Origin: Streptomyces sp. ISL-96
Lineage (GTDB): Bacteria; Actinomycetota; Actinomycetes; Streptomycetales; Streptomycetaceae
Reading direction: 5' to 3'
Assembly (NCBI RefSeq): GCF_018614035.1
Contig: NZ_JAGGPA010000025.1
Coordinates: 248,001 to 312,000, forward strand
Length of the DNA: 64,000 nucleotides
In this document: one piece after another, positions 8,210 through 16,283 of the stretch
Layout: every line of letters starts with the position of its first letter
Position numbering within the stretch: position 1 is the first letter of the stretch
Position numbers and translations under genes: made by a program
The notes under the pieces: model-generated
The model's database searches: none
Told to the model about the DNA's origin: nothing
What the model saw: the letters and a program-made list of their open reading frames with translations, nothing else

Positions 8210-9595
8210 GATCGCCACGGCGGCAGCGTCGTGGCGGGTCGTCCTACGGGTGGTGCTGGTGAGGGGCTTCTGCCAGTGCTGCGCGCCCCACTTGCTCGTG
8301 TAGGCCGGGTCAACGGCGATGATCGCGATGCCGGTGGCGTCGGCCATGGAGGTGAGGCGGGCGCGGAGTTTGCCGGTGGGCATGCCGGAGATGAGCTGCC
8401 GGAAGTGGCGCTTGCGGCCGTGTTTCTCGCGGGTCTTCTCCGCCTGGAAGTCCAGGTCCTCCACCGCGATCGCGGCCACACCGCAGGTCTTCGCCCAGTT
8501 CAGCAGCCGGGACAGGGCGTGGCGTACCTGGGCGTCACGGCGGTCGGCGGTGCCGGAGAGGTCGTAGAAGAAGCGGCGGGGCCGGCCGATGGGGTTGCCG
8601 TGCGGGTCGAGGCGCCAGGCGGCGAGGTGGTCGGCGTTCGTATCGACGCCGATCACCCCATGCGCCAACGCTGCTTCGATGGGGACGCTCTGGGTGACCG
8701 GGCGAGTCCAGGAGGCGGTCAGGTACCAGCGCCCGCGCCGGGTGTCGTAGTGGATGCGGTACGCGACCGCCCGGTTCACCTCGACGCGATCGGCCCATTC
8801 GGTGGCCCGGTGAGCGAACCGCACCCGTGAGGCGAGGACGTACCGGCCGTGTGGGGCGTTCGCCAGCCCGGCCAGCGCCACCGGCAGCTTGATCGACACC
8901 TGCCCGTCCGGGCTGACACGGATCGTCTCGTTGCCATACCGCTTCCCCGACTCACCATCAGCCGACAGGAACCACCGCTCCGCCTCCCACCGCTCCCGCC
9001 ACTGCGCCTGCGTGAGCTGAGCGTCGGCGAGATGGTGGCGGGTGTTCAGCAGGCGCTTGCCGCCCCGGACCACCCGCACCCGGCCCGCACGCCAGTCGGC
9101 GACAGCCGCCGTGTGCCGGGCCTCCAGAGCGGCCAGCCGCCGCGACTTCGCATGCCACTCCCGCCGCGACCGGTAACCACCCGGCGCCTTCTTCGAGCCG
9201 CGCTCACCGACCGGCAGCGACAGGCGGTGCCGGAGCATCCCGATCCCCGCCTCAAGACCCCGGATGTGAGCGGCCTGACAACGCCGCCCCAGCGCCCACT
9301 GATCATGCGACGCCTTCGTCACCGCACCCGCCCACCGCGACGACGACACCCCCGTCAGCGCCCGCTTGCGCCCCGCCCACGAGTCCGCAGAATGCTCCAG
9401 ACCGTCCGCGCAGCGCACCCTGAGGTCTCGGGAGGCCAGCGCGCCCATGTGCGCGCCCACCAACCGCAGCACCTCCACATCCCCGGCCGTCAGCTGCTTC
9501 AACCGGTCACGCACAGCGACACCAGTAGGCCCCGGAACGACGAACGGCGCAGCCGCCACCCGCAGACCAGAAACCGACCGCTGCACCACAACCAC
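7943..9595 (-). CDS. TnpB-related RuvC nuclease without zinc finger
   Basis: RNA-guided nuclease-type accessory protein of a tnpB element, 550 aa. The RuvC triad is visible: Asp318 in GVIGVDTNADH, Glu379 in AIAVEDLDF and Asp456 in TTRHDAAAVAIG. The region between Glu and the last Asp (VDPAYTSKWGAQHWQKPLT) is where TnpB normally holds a four-Cys zinc finger; no CxxC pair is present. The last ~88 residues after the RuvC domain are low-complexity and may be translated guide-RNA scaffold. No TnpA partner is present. It belongs to the group usually labelled TnpB-related transposase in Streptomyces. The start at 9595 is tentative. All three catalytic acids are intact, so the nuclease may be active. 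Confidence 0.8.
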   Translation of the reverse strand: MVVVQRSVSGLRVAAAPFVVPGPTGVAVRDRLKQLTAGDVEVLRLVGAHMGALASRDLRVRCADGLEHSADSWAGRKRALTGVSSSRWAGAVTKASHDQWALGRRCQAAHIRGLEAGIGMLRHRLSLPVGERGSKKAPGGYRSRREWHAKSRRLAALEARHTAAVADWRAGRVRVVRGGKRLLNTRHHLADAQLTQAQWRERWEAERWFLSADGESGKRYGNETIRVSPDGQVSIKLPVALAGLANAPHGRYVLASRVRFAHRATEWADRVEVNRAVAYRIHYDTRRGRWYLTASWTRPVTQSVPIEAALAHGVIGVDTNADHLAAWRLDPHGNPIGRPRRFFYDLSGTADRRDAQVRHALSRLLNWAKTCGVAAIAVEDLDFQAEKTREKHGRKRHFRQLISGMPTGKLRARLTSMADATGIAIIAVDPAYTSKWGAQHWQKPLTSTTRRTTRHDAAAVAIGRRAQGHPIRRRTAPPHDDQSDRRGHRTVQAGRRALGREETRPRIPGPRTRSVPPGRGANAGDQNAQNRSGRSAEHGAWQQDSLPLSP

Positions 9596-9763
9596 CCCCG
9601 CTCACGGTCCATTGCCCCTCACGCCGGACTGGTCAACGAACCACACCGCGAAAGGTCACCCGTTCCCACCCCGAACACCCAACCGCCCCGAACACCGCAA
9701 CCCAACGGACACACACCTACACGCACGAATGCAGTAATACGCAGAAAACAGCCAGCCGTTGAA

Positions 9764-10030
9764 CACCCCCCGCCCGTGGGCGTCGGGGTGGACCGCGATG
9801 CTGTCGAGGAAGAGGTGGTCCGCCTCGGGGACCAGGACCAGGACGCCGCTCACCGGGTCGCCCGTCACGAACACCCGCCCCGCCGCGACGTTCGCGCCGT
9901 GATCGGCCTCCATCGGGACCGGCACGACGCCGATCCGTTCGATGTAGTGGTGATAGGCCGCGTCGGTCACGGCCTTCACCCTCGGTACGTCGGCGGCCGT
10001 GGCAGGGCGGATGCTCATGTCGTCGGTCAT
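9764..10030 (-). pseudogene. GNAT acetyltransferase, N-terminal fragment (split by tnpB element)
   Basis: Starts at ATG 10030, overlapping the tctA stop codon as ATGA, so it was the fourth gene of the tct operon. Encodes TAADVPRVKAVTDAAYHHYI...DHLFLDSIAVHPDAHGRGV and then runs into the inserted element, where translation would add about 36 foreign residues and stop at 9656. The rest of the gene is at 7752-7937. The break lies exactly in the acetyl-CoA-binding loop, so neither fragment can be a working acetyltransferase. Confidence 0.88.
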
Positions 10031-11526
10031 GCCGAGACGTTACGACGACCGCGCAGCACCGCCTTCTTCAGCCAGGGCCACGCCAGCAGGATCACGATCA
10101 CGGCGTAAACCGTCACCGAGAAGGGGGTGTTGAAGAGCCCCGCCGCGCTGCCGTCGCTGATCTGGAGCGCGCGTCGCAGCTGCTGCTCCGCCGCCGGGCC
10201 GAGGATTACGCCGATGACCGCCGGCAGCACCGGCAGCCCGTACCGCCGCATGCCGAACCCGATCAGGCCGATGACCAGCAGGATCACCAGGTCCAGCGCC
10301 TCACCGCCCACCGCGTACGCGCCGACCGCCGCGAAGAACAGGATCCCCGCGTAGAGGTACGGGCGCGGGATGCGCAGCAGCTTCACCCAGAGCGGCGCCA
10401 GCGGCAGGTTGAGCAGGAGCAGCAGCACCATGCCGACGAAGAGCGAGGCGATCAGGCCCCACACCAGGTCCGGTTCGCGCTCGAAGAGCAGCGGGCCGGG
10501 CTGGATGCCGTACTGCTGGAACGCGGCCAGCATGACGGCGGCGACGGCCGTCGTCGGCAGGCCCAGGGTCAGCATCGAGACGAGGGTGCCGGCCGCGGAG
10601 GCAGATGCCGCCGATTCCGGGCCCGCCACGCCCTCGATGGCGCCCTTGCCGAACTCCTCCTTGTGCTTGGAGAGGCGCTTCTCGGTGACGTACGAGAGGA
10701 ACGTCGGGATCTCCGCGCCGCCGGCCGGGATCGCGCCGAACGGGAAGCCGATCAGCGGGCCGCGCAGCCAGGACTTCCAGGTGCGCTTGACGTCCGCCTT
10801 GCCGAGCCACGGCCGGCCGACCGGAATCGGCTCGGCCACCGCGCGCCGCAGGTGTGCGGCGACCCACAGTGCCTCGCCGATCGCGAAGAGACCCACCGCG
10901 ACGATGACGACATCGATGCCGTCGGCCAGTTGGAGCGAGCCGAAGGTCAGACGCTGCTGGCCGGTCATCTGGTCCAGGCCGACCAGGCCGATGGTGAGGC
11001 CGATGAGCAGCGACGCCGCGCCCCTGATCCGCGAGGAGCCGAGTACGGACGTCACCGCGATGAACGCCAGCACCATGATGGCGAAGTAGTCCGGCGCGCC
11101 GATGTCCACCGCCAGGGAGGCTACCGTCGGGGCCAGCGCCACCAGCAGGATCGTGCCGATCATGCCGCCCGCGAAGTGACCGATGGCGGCGGCCGCGAGC
11201 GCCTGCGCGCCGCGTCCCGCCTTCGCCATCGGGTTGCCTTCGATGGCCGCGACCACGGCGGCGCTCTCACCCGGGGTGTTGAGCAGGATCGAGGTCGTGG
11301 AGCCGCCGAACATCGCGCCGTAGTAGATGCCCGCGAACATGATGAAGGCGCCGGTGGGTTCGAGACCGTACGTCACCGGCAACAGCAGGGCCACCGCCAT
11401 CGCTGGGCCGATTCCCGGCAGTACGCCGATGGCCGTGCCCAGCAGGACGCCTATCGCCGCCCAGAGCAGGTTGATCGGGGTGAGGGCCGTACCGAAGCCG
11501 TCGAGTAGGGAGTTGAGGGAGTCCAT
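10027..11526 (-). CDS. tctA: Tripartite tricarboxylate transporter, large permease TctA
   Basis: Large membrane subunit of a TctABC-type secondary transporter, 499 aa, with about ten to twelve hydrophobic segments. Typical TctA signatures are GVLPGIGPAMAVALLLP near the N-terminus, IYYGAMFGGSTTSILLNTPGE, and the second-half counterparts GFPFGAIPAGGAEIPTFLSY and GLPTTAVAAVMLAAF. It uses the ion gradient to import a carboxylate delivered by TctC. It lies 3 bases after tctB and its stop overlaps the start of the (now broken) GNAT gene. The substrate (citrate or another carboxylate) cannot be told from sequence. Confidence 0.93.
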   Translation of the reverse strand: MDSLNSLLDGFGTALTPINLLWAAIGVLLGTAIGVLPGIGPAMAVALLLPVTYGLEPTGAFIMFAGIYYGAMFGGSTTSILLNTPGESAAVVAAIEGNPMAKAGRGAQALAAAAIGHFAGGMIGTILLVALAPTVASLAVDIGAPDYFAIMVLAFIAVTSVLGSSRIRGAASLLIGLTIGLVGLDQMTGQQRLTFGSLQLADGIDVVIVAVGLFAIGEALWVAAHLRRAVAEPIPVGRPWLGKADVKRTWKSWLRGPLIGFPFGAIPAGGAEIPTFLSYVTEKRLSKHKEEFGKGAIEGVAGPESAASASAAGTLVSMLTLGLPTTAVAAVMLAAFQQYGIQPGPLLFEREPDLVWGLIASLFVGMVLLLLLNLPLAPLWVKLLRIPRPYLYAGILFFAAVGAYAVGGEALDLVILLVIGLIGFGMRRYGLPVLPAVIGVILGPAAEQQLRRALQISDGSAAGLFNTPFSVTVYAVIVILLAWPWLKKAVLRGRRNVSA

Positions 11527-11529
11527 GAC

Positions 11530-12057
11530 TCAGAGCACCTCCATCAGGGGGCCACCGGGGAGCGGGACTCCGAGCAGGTTGTTGAAGAGGAAGAAGGTGA
11601 GGAGGGAGAGGCCGGCGGCGATGAGCGGGTCGCGGTGGTAGTGGCGGCTGCCCAGCGCGTACGCCGATCCCCAGAAGAGCAGGGCCCCGGAGATGGGGAA
11701 GCCGAGCGGGTCGATGAGGACCGCGTTGGCGAGGAAGACTCCGGCGAGGAGCAGGACCGTACGCCAGTCGCTGGGCTCACTCAGGTCGATGTCCTCGCCG
11801 CCCTCGGCCTCGCCCCGGCCGCCGCGCAGGACGTCGACGGCGAGGAGTACGGCGACGAGCAGCAGGGCGATTCCGACGACGACCGGGACGGTCCTGGGGC
11901 CGACGGGGCCGCGCTGGGTGATGTCGACGTCCATGGTGAGGGCGTCGGTGAGGACGAGAACGCCGAGCAGCAACAGCAGCACGCTGACGCCGATCTCGGA
12001 GTACTCGCGCAGCCAGGAGCGGGGCGCCGGGACGGGGGTTCCGGTTTCGGTGGTCAC
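11530..12057 (-). CDS. tctB: Tripartite tricarboxylate transporter, small permease TctB
   Basis: Small four-helix membrane subunit partnering TctA, 175 aa. Hydrophobic segments begin at IGVSVLLLLLGVLVL, VPVVVGIALLLVAVLLAV, TVLLLAGVFLANAVLI and LIAAGLSLLTFFLFNNLLGVPLP; the last is the conserved TctB ending. Start taken as GTG 12057 because it overlaps the tctC stop as GTGA, the spacing seen throughout this window; the longer frame upstream runs into tctC and is not supported. Confidence 0.88.
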   Translation of the reverse strand: MTTETGTPVPAPRSWLREYSEIGVSVLLLLLGVLVLTDALTMDVDITQRGPVGPRTVPVVVGIALLLVAVLLAVDVLRGGRGEAEGGEDIDLSEPSDWRTVLLLAGVFLANAVLIDPLGFPISGALLFWGSAYALGSRHYHRDPLIAAGLSLLTFFLFNNLLGVPLPGGPLMEVL

Positions 12058-13031
12058 AGCCCCAGCTCCTTCAGCACCGAGTTCACGCGCTTGTCCTGCG
12101 CGTCCAGGAAGTCGCCGAATTTGTCGCCGGTCAGGAACGCGTCGTCCCAGCCGTTCTTCTTCATCGACGCCCGCCACTCGGGCGAGTCGTGCAGTTTCTC
12201 GACGAGCGTGACGAGCTTGTCGCGCTCGGCGTCGGTGAGGCCGGGCGGTGCGACGATGCCGCGCCAGTTGGTGAAGTCCGTGTCGAGGCCCGACTCGCGC
12301 AGGGTCGGGGCGTCGAGGCCCTTCACGCGCTGGGGCCCGGTGACGGCGAGGAGCCGCAGCTCGCCCGACTTGATCTGGTCGAGGTATTCGCCGACGCCCG
12401 AGACGCCGAAGGCGACCTTGTTTCCGAGGATGGAGGCGAGCAGCTCGCCGCCGCCGTCGAAGGGGATGTAGTTGACGGACTTCGGCTCGATGCCGGCGGC
12501 CTTCGCCATCAGCATCGGGGCGAGGTGGTCGGGCCCGCCGGGTGAGGAGCCGCCGCCGACGGGGAGTTTGGCGGGTTGCTTCCTCCAGGCGGCGACGAGG
12601 TCGTCGATGGTTTTGTACGGGGAGTCCTTGCTGACGACGACGATGTCCTGCTCTTCGGTGAGCCGGGCGATCGGGGTCGTGTCACCGAGGGTCTTGGGCG
12701 ACTTGTTGGTGTGTACGGCGCCGACGACGCCGAGGCCCATCGACATGGCGAGCTTGCCGTTGCCGTGCTCGCCGACGAGCCGGGTGAGGCCGACGGTGCC
12801 GCCGGCGCCCGGCAGGTTGAAGACCTCGATGTTGTGGGTGAGCCCGGCGTCCTCAGCGTTCTTCGCGGCCGTACGGGCCGTGATGTCGTAACCGCCGCCG
12901 GGCGTATTGGGAACCATGAAGCGCAGGCCGGGGATCTGCGTGCCGGTGTCGGCGCCGCTGCCTGTTGTGAGCAGCGGCGGCCCCACCAGTACCAGCAGTG
13001 CCGCCCCGAGCAGGGCGAGGGGAGTGCGCAT
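12054..13031 (-). CDS. tctC: Tripartite tricarboxylate transporter, periplasmic-type receptor TctC
   Basis: Extracytoplasmic solute receptor (Bug/TctC family) of about 325 aa. It has a signal peptide (MRTPLALLGAALLVLVG...) and the family motifs FMVPNTPGGGYDITAR and NLPGAGGTVGLTRLV, which form the ligand-binding loops, followed by a two-domain Venus-flytrap sequence. No lipobox is evident, which is odd for a Gram-positive receptor that should stay at the membrane. ATG 13031 is the most likely start; GTG 13073 or ATG 13097 would add a longer basic N-terminus. First gene of tctC-tctB-tctA-(gnat). Divergent from the response regulator gene, 148 bases away. Confidence 0.88.
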   Translation of the reverse strand: MRTPLALLGAALLVLVGPPLLTTGSGADTGTQIPGLRFMVPNTPGGGYDITARTAAKNAEDAGLTHNIEVFNLPGAGGTVGLTRLVGEHGNGKLAMSMGLGVVGAVHTNKSPKTLGDTTPIARLTEEQDIVVVSKDSPYKTIDDLVAAWRKQPAKLPVGGGSSPGGPDHLAPMLMAKAAGIEPKSVNYIPFDGGGELLASILGNKVAFGVSGVGEYLDQIKSGELRLLAVTGPQRVKGLDAPTLRESGLDTDFTNWRGIVAPPGLTDAERDKLVTLVEKLHDSPEWRASMKKNGWDDAFLTGDKFGDFLDAQDKRVNSVLKELGL

Positions 13032-13179
13032 GCGCACCTGGGCCACCACCTGTCGTTTGAACTGGGGATTCACGAAAACTTGTGAAGTGGCCCACATGTT
13101 GCCCGCGCGTTAACAAGCTGTCTCCCTTCCGCAATCAACGGACGTTGTGGTCGTTGTGGTCGAGACCTAGCCTGGCGCG

Positions 13180-13875
13180 GTGACCAAGGTGCTGGTGGTG
13201 GACGACGACTTCATGGTCGCCAAGCTGCACAGCCGCTGCGTGTCCGCGATGGACGGTTTCACGGTCGTCGGGGTGGCGCACAGTGGCGCCGAGGCGCTGC
13301 GCGCCGCGGAGCGGCTTCGTCCCGATCTGGTGCTGCTCGACGTGTATCTGCCCGATATGGACGGGATCAGCGTGCTGCGCGAACTGCGTGCGGCGGAGGA
13401 GCGGGGCGAGGACGGGCACACCGTGGACGCGCTGTTCATCACGGCGGCACGCGATGCGGAGATCATCAGGGCGGCGCTGCGGGCGGGCGCCCTGCACTAT
13501 CTGATCAAGCCGTTCAATCAGGCGGCTCTTCAGGAGCAGCTGCGGCATGTGGCGTCGATGCGCACCCGCTTCGACGAGCTCGCCGAGCAGGGCGAGGCGC
13601 GCCAGGCGGACGTCGACCAGATCTTCGGCACCCGTCCGCCGGGCTCGCGCGAGCTCCCGAAGGGCCTCGCGGCGCACACGGCGGAGCTGGTGGAGCGCAC
13701 CTTGCGCCGGCACCCGGCGGGCCTTTCCGCCACCGAGTGCGCCGAGTCCGGATCGCTGTCCCGCGTGAGCGCGCGCCGCTACCTGGAGTACTTCGCGGAT
13801 ACGGGCCGCGCCGAGGTGACGCTGCGGTACGGCGGGACGGGGCGCCCGGAGCGCCGCTACCGGTGGGTCGGCTGA
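13180..13875 (+). CDS. CitB/DcuR-type response regulator, probable tct regulator
   Basis: Two-component response regulator of 231 aa. The receiver domain has the acidic pocket VVDDD, the phosphorylatable Asp54 in VLLDVYLPDMDG and Lys110 in YLIKPF. The C-terminal region (LSATECAESGSLSRVSARRYLEYF then TGRPERRYRW) is the helix-turn-helix typical of CitB, DcuR and DctR regulators of carboxylate uptake. GTG start at 13180, with a weak ribosome binding site. It is divergent from tctCBA, so it very probably controls it. The cognate sensor kinase usually lies next to such a gene; none is present in this window. Confidence 0.9.
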   Translation: MTKVLVVDDDFMVAKLHSRCVSAMDGFTVVGVAHSGAEALRAAERLRPDLVLLDVYLPDMDGISVLRELRAAEERGEDGHTVDALFITAARDAEIIRAALRAGALHYLIKPFNQAALQEQLRHVASMRTRFDELAEQGEARQADVDQIFGTRPPGSRELPKGLAAHTAELVERTLRRHPAGLSATECAESGSLSRVSARRYLEYFADTGRAEVTLRYGGTGRPERRYRWVG

Positions 13876-14127
13876 GCGCCGCGCCCACCGAGGCTTCTGC
13901 GCTCCCCTCGTCTTCCTGAGGCCCTTCTTAGTCTCGCCTTAAAGCCAGCATAAAGATCGCCGTACACCGCCTTCAGCAGCGGTTTTCGCCGGTTCTTGGG
14001 GCTAGCGTGCTGATCGCCGGGGCGGGGTTCAGTCCGTCGGTGCCGCTGGTTTCGGGGGGCTGCGCCGCCGGACTCGATCTCCGCCCCGTACCCCCACACG
14101 CTCCCCCATCGCAAGGAGAACGTCCCG

Positions 14128-15162
14128 ATGACCGCTCGTCGCCGTCGTACCGCAGCCTCCGTCGCCGCCCTCGGCATCGCGCCGCTCGCCCTGACCGCGC
14201 TGTCCGCCGCTCCGGCTTCCGCCCACGGTTCGATGACGGACCCGGTCTCCCGCGTGTCGGCCTGTTTCGCGGAGGGTCCGGAGAGCCCCGACTCGGCGGC
14301 GTGCAAGGCGGCGGTCGCGGCCAGTGGTGTGCAGGCGTTCTACGACTGGAACGCGGTCAACATCGCGAACGCCGCCGGGAACCACAAGCAGCTGATCCCG
14401 GACGGCAAGCTGTGCAGCGCCGGCAACGACAAGTACAAGGGCCTGGACCTGCCGCGCGCCGACTGGCCGTCGTCGAAGCTCGCCGCCGGCAAGCACACCT
14501 TCCGCTACAAGGGCACCGCCCCGCACAAGGGCTCGTTCGAGCTGTACATCACGAAGGACGGTTACGACCCGACGAAGCCGCTGAAGTGGTCGGACCTGGA
14601 AGCGAAGCCCTTCGCCGGCGTCACGGACCCGAAGATGGAGAACGGCGACTACGTCTTCGACGGCACCCTCCCGAACAAGACGGGCCGTCACCTCGTCTAC
14701 AGCGTCTGGCAGCGCTCGGACAGCCCGGAGGCCTTCTACACCTGCTCCGACGTGGTCTTCGGCAAGGACACCGGCGGCTCGGGCAGCGTTCCGGCTCCGG
14801 TCGCGTCGGCGCCCACCGAGGACGAGATCGCGGACGGGGCCGGCGAGTCGACCGTGGAGCACAACGGCCATGGCGACAGCGACAACAAGACCGGCGCCGA
14901 GGCGACCGCCCCAGCCACCGGCCAGGACGACGAGACGGCGCAGGACGACGGCCAAGCGGCCGCCGAAGAGCCCGCCGCCAACGCGCCGGAGGCCAACAGC
15001 GACGCCGCGCGGCCCGTCACCGCTGCCGCCGCCGGCGAGAACCTGGCCGACACCGGTGGCAGCGGCAGCACCCGGTACCTCGCCATCGGCGGCGCCGGCG
15101 CGCTCGCGATCGGTGCCGCGGTGATGTTCGGCTCGGTCCGCCGCAAGGCCGCCCGCCGCTGA
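14128..15162 (+). CDS. AA10 lytic polysaccharide monooxygenase with LAxTG cell-wall anchor
   Basis: Secreted copper enzyme that oxidatively cleaves chitin or cellulose, 344 aa. The signal peptide ends SAPASA-HGSM, exposing His33 as the N-terminal residue of the mature copper-binding histidine brace; the second brace His is probably His133 in GTAPHKGSFELY. The catalytic domain runs to about residue 215 (FYTCSDVVF). A ~90-residue acidic, Ala-rich linker follows, then LADTG (306-310), a hydrophobic helix and an RRKAARR tail: a class E sortase signal. The enzyme is therefore wall-attached instead of released. A good AAGGAG precedes ATG 14128. It is followed by a strong terminator. Confidence 0.93.
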   Translation: MTARRRRTAASVAALGIAPLALTALSAAPASAHGSMTDPVSRVSACFAEGPESPDSAACKAAVAASGVQAFYDWNAVNIANAAGNHKQLIPDGKLCSAGNDKYKGLDLPRADWPSSKLAAGKHTFRYKGTAPHKGSFELYITKDGYDPTKPLKWSDLEAKPFAGVTDPKMENGDYVFDGTLPNKTGRHLVYSVWQRSDSPEAFYTCSDVVFGKDTGGSGSVPAPVASAPTEDEIADGAGESTVEHNGHGDSDNKTGAEATAPATGQDDETAQDDGQAAAEEPAANAPEANSDAARPVTAAAAGENLADTGGSGSTRYLAIGGAGALAIGAAVMFGSVRRKAARR

Positions 15163-15183
15163 CCCGAGCCGGCCCCTGAGACC

Positions 15184-15223
15184 GCTGCCGCCCCCACCTC
15201 GTTTCCCGGGTGGGGGCGGCAGC
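15184..15223. terminator. Bidirectional terminator between LPMO and lipase genes
   Basis: Perfect 15-base inverted repeat, GCTGCCGCCCCCACC at 15184-15198 and GGTGGGGGCGGCAGC at 15209-15223, with a 10-base loop. It lies 21 bases after the LPMO stop and downstream of the convergent lipase gene, so it can serve both. Confidence 0.85.
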
Positions 15224-15279
15224 CCATTTCCGGCCGACCGGTTGTTACGCCGGCACTCCTCGGGCGTACCGGACACGGT

Positions 15280-16137
15280 TCAGCCGGCGGCTGACGCGCA
15301 CGTCGTCGGGGTGGCCCGGCCCGGATCGAGGGCGTTGGCCACCTCGTGGAACGCGATCCGGTCGATCAGGCCTGTCGCCACATGCTCGGAGAGATCAATG
15401 GGGCACAGATCCTGGAGGAGTACGTTCCGTACGCCCGGACCGTCCAGGAACTGCGAGCGGTACGGGGTGACCACCTGGTCGTACCGGGTCGCGATGACCG
15501 TGTAGCGCACGCCGGGAACGGTGTCGCCGCCCTCGTTGAGCCGGGTGAGGAAAGGGGACCCGGCGATCTGATCGGCAAGACCCGGGGTCTTGGCGGTCAG
15601 CAGGTCACCGGCGCCAGGGAAGTAGGGCAGGAGCTCGGTGAGCCCGAGCAGGGTGGTTCCGTGGTTGTCGGGCGCGAGGCCGATGAGGGCGTTCACCTCG
15701 TCGGCTCCGCCGAGGAACTTGAGGTAGTGGCGCGGCATCATGCCGCCCTGGGAGTGGCCCACGAGATCGGCCTCGGCGGCGCCGGTGGTGGCGAGCACGT
15801 TGTCGACGAAGGTGTCGAGCTGGACCGCCGACTTGTCGATCGGGCCCAGGCCGTGGAAGAACGGCACGCCGGGGAGCTGCCCGTAGTCGAGGGAGAAGAC
15901 GCAGTAGCCGCGCCCGACCAGGTACGGGGCGAGGCCGAGCCAGTTGTCGACGGAGTTCCCGAAGGTGCCGTGGACGAGGACGACCGGCCGGGGGTGGGCG
16001 GCGGACGGCTTGCAGGAGTAGTCGTTCCACCCGCTGGTGGGCGCGGAAGCAGCGGCGCTCGCGGCGGGGGTGAGGGTGGCCGCGATGGCCAGGAGCAGGG
16101 CGGCGGCAGGTCTGAGTGCGCGTTTCCAGGGCAGCAT
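15280..16137 (-). CDS. Secreted lipase / esterase, alpha-beta hydrolase
   Basis: Extracellular lipase of 285 aa, similar to the LipA/EstB type of actinomycetes. Signal peptide to about residue 32 (...AASAAASAPTSG). The oxyanion region PVVLVHGTFGN is followed by the nucleophile elbow GHSQGG and a C-terminal His, most likely in LSEHVATG or FHEVANAL. Two Cys pairs could form disulfides (DYSCKPS, GYCVFS, DLCPID, TTCASA). Good AGGAG before ATG 16137. Convergent with the LPMO gene across a shared terminator; both products are exported. Confidence 0.9.
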   Translation of the reverse strand: MLPWKRALRPAAALLLAIAATLTPAASAAASAPTSGWNDYSCKPSAAHPRPVVLVHGTFGNSVDNWLGLAPYLVGRGYCVFSLDYGQLPGVPFFHGLGPIDKSAVQLDTFVDNVLATTGAAEADLVGHSQGGMMPRHYLKFLGGADEVNALIGLAPDNHGTTLLGLTELLPYFPGAGDLLTAKTPGLADQIAGSPFLTRLNEGGDTVPGVRYTVIATRYDQVVTPYRSQFLDGPGVRNVLLQDLCPIDLSEHVATGLIDRIAFHEVANALDPGRATPTTCASAAG

Positions 16138-16283
16138 CGGGTGATCTCCTCGCGGCTCAAGGGGAGTTGCGATGGGGGGTGCGCCCTGTGACCCGGATCA
16201 CAAAGATGGCGTGCTCACGCCAAATTACGCGCCAGTAGTCGAAGAGTGAAGTGACGCGTCGGTAAAAATTGACGGAGAGTCAA

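Larger units (their letters stand above)
7938..9763 (-). mobile_element. tnpB-only IS200/IS605- or IS607-type element, ~1.83 kb
   Basis: The boundaries are set by the interrupted GNAT reading frame. The gene sequence CAC (GTG on the minus strand) occurs at both edges, 7935-7937 and 9764-9766, so the element lies between or includes one of them. It carries a single gene (tnpB-like) and no TnpA transposase, so it would need help to move. The right end (minus-strand orientation) has a short hairpin AGGACT...AGTCCT at 7946-7968. The left end, 9596-9763, is non-coding. Removing it restores the target gene's frame exactly. The family of the parent element cannot be decided without the missing transposase. 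Confidence 0.8.
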
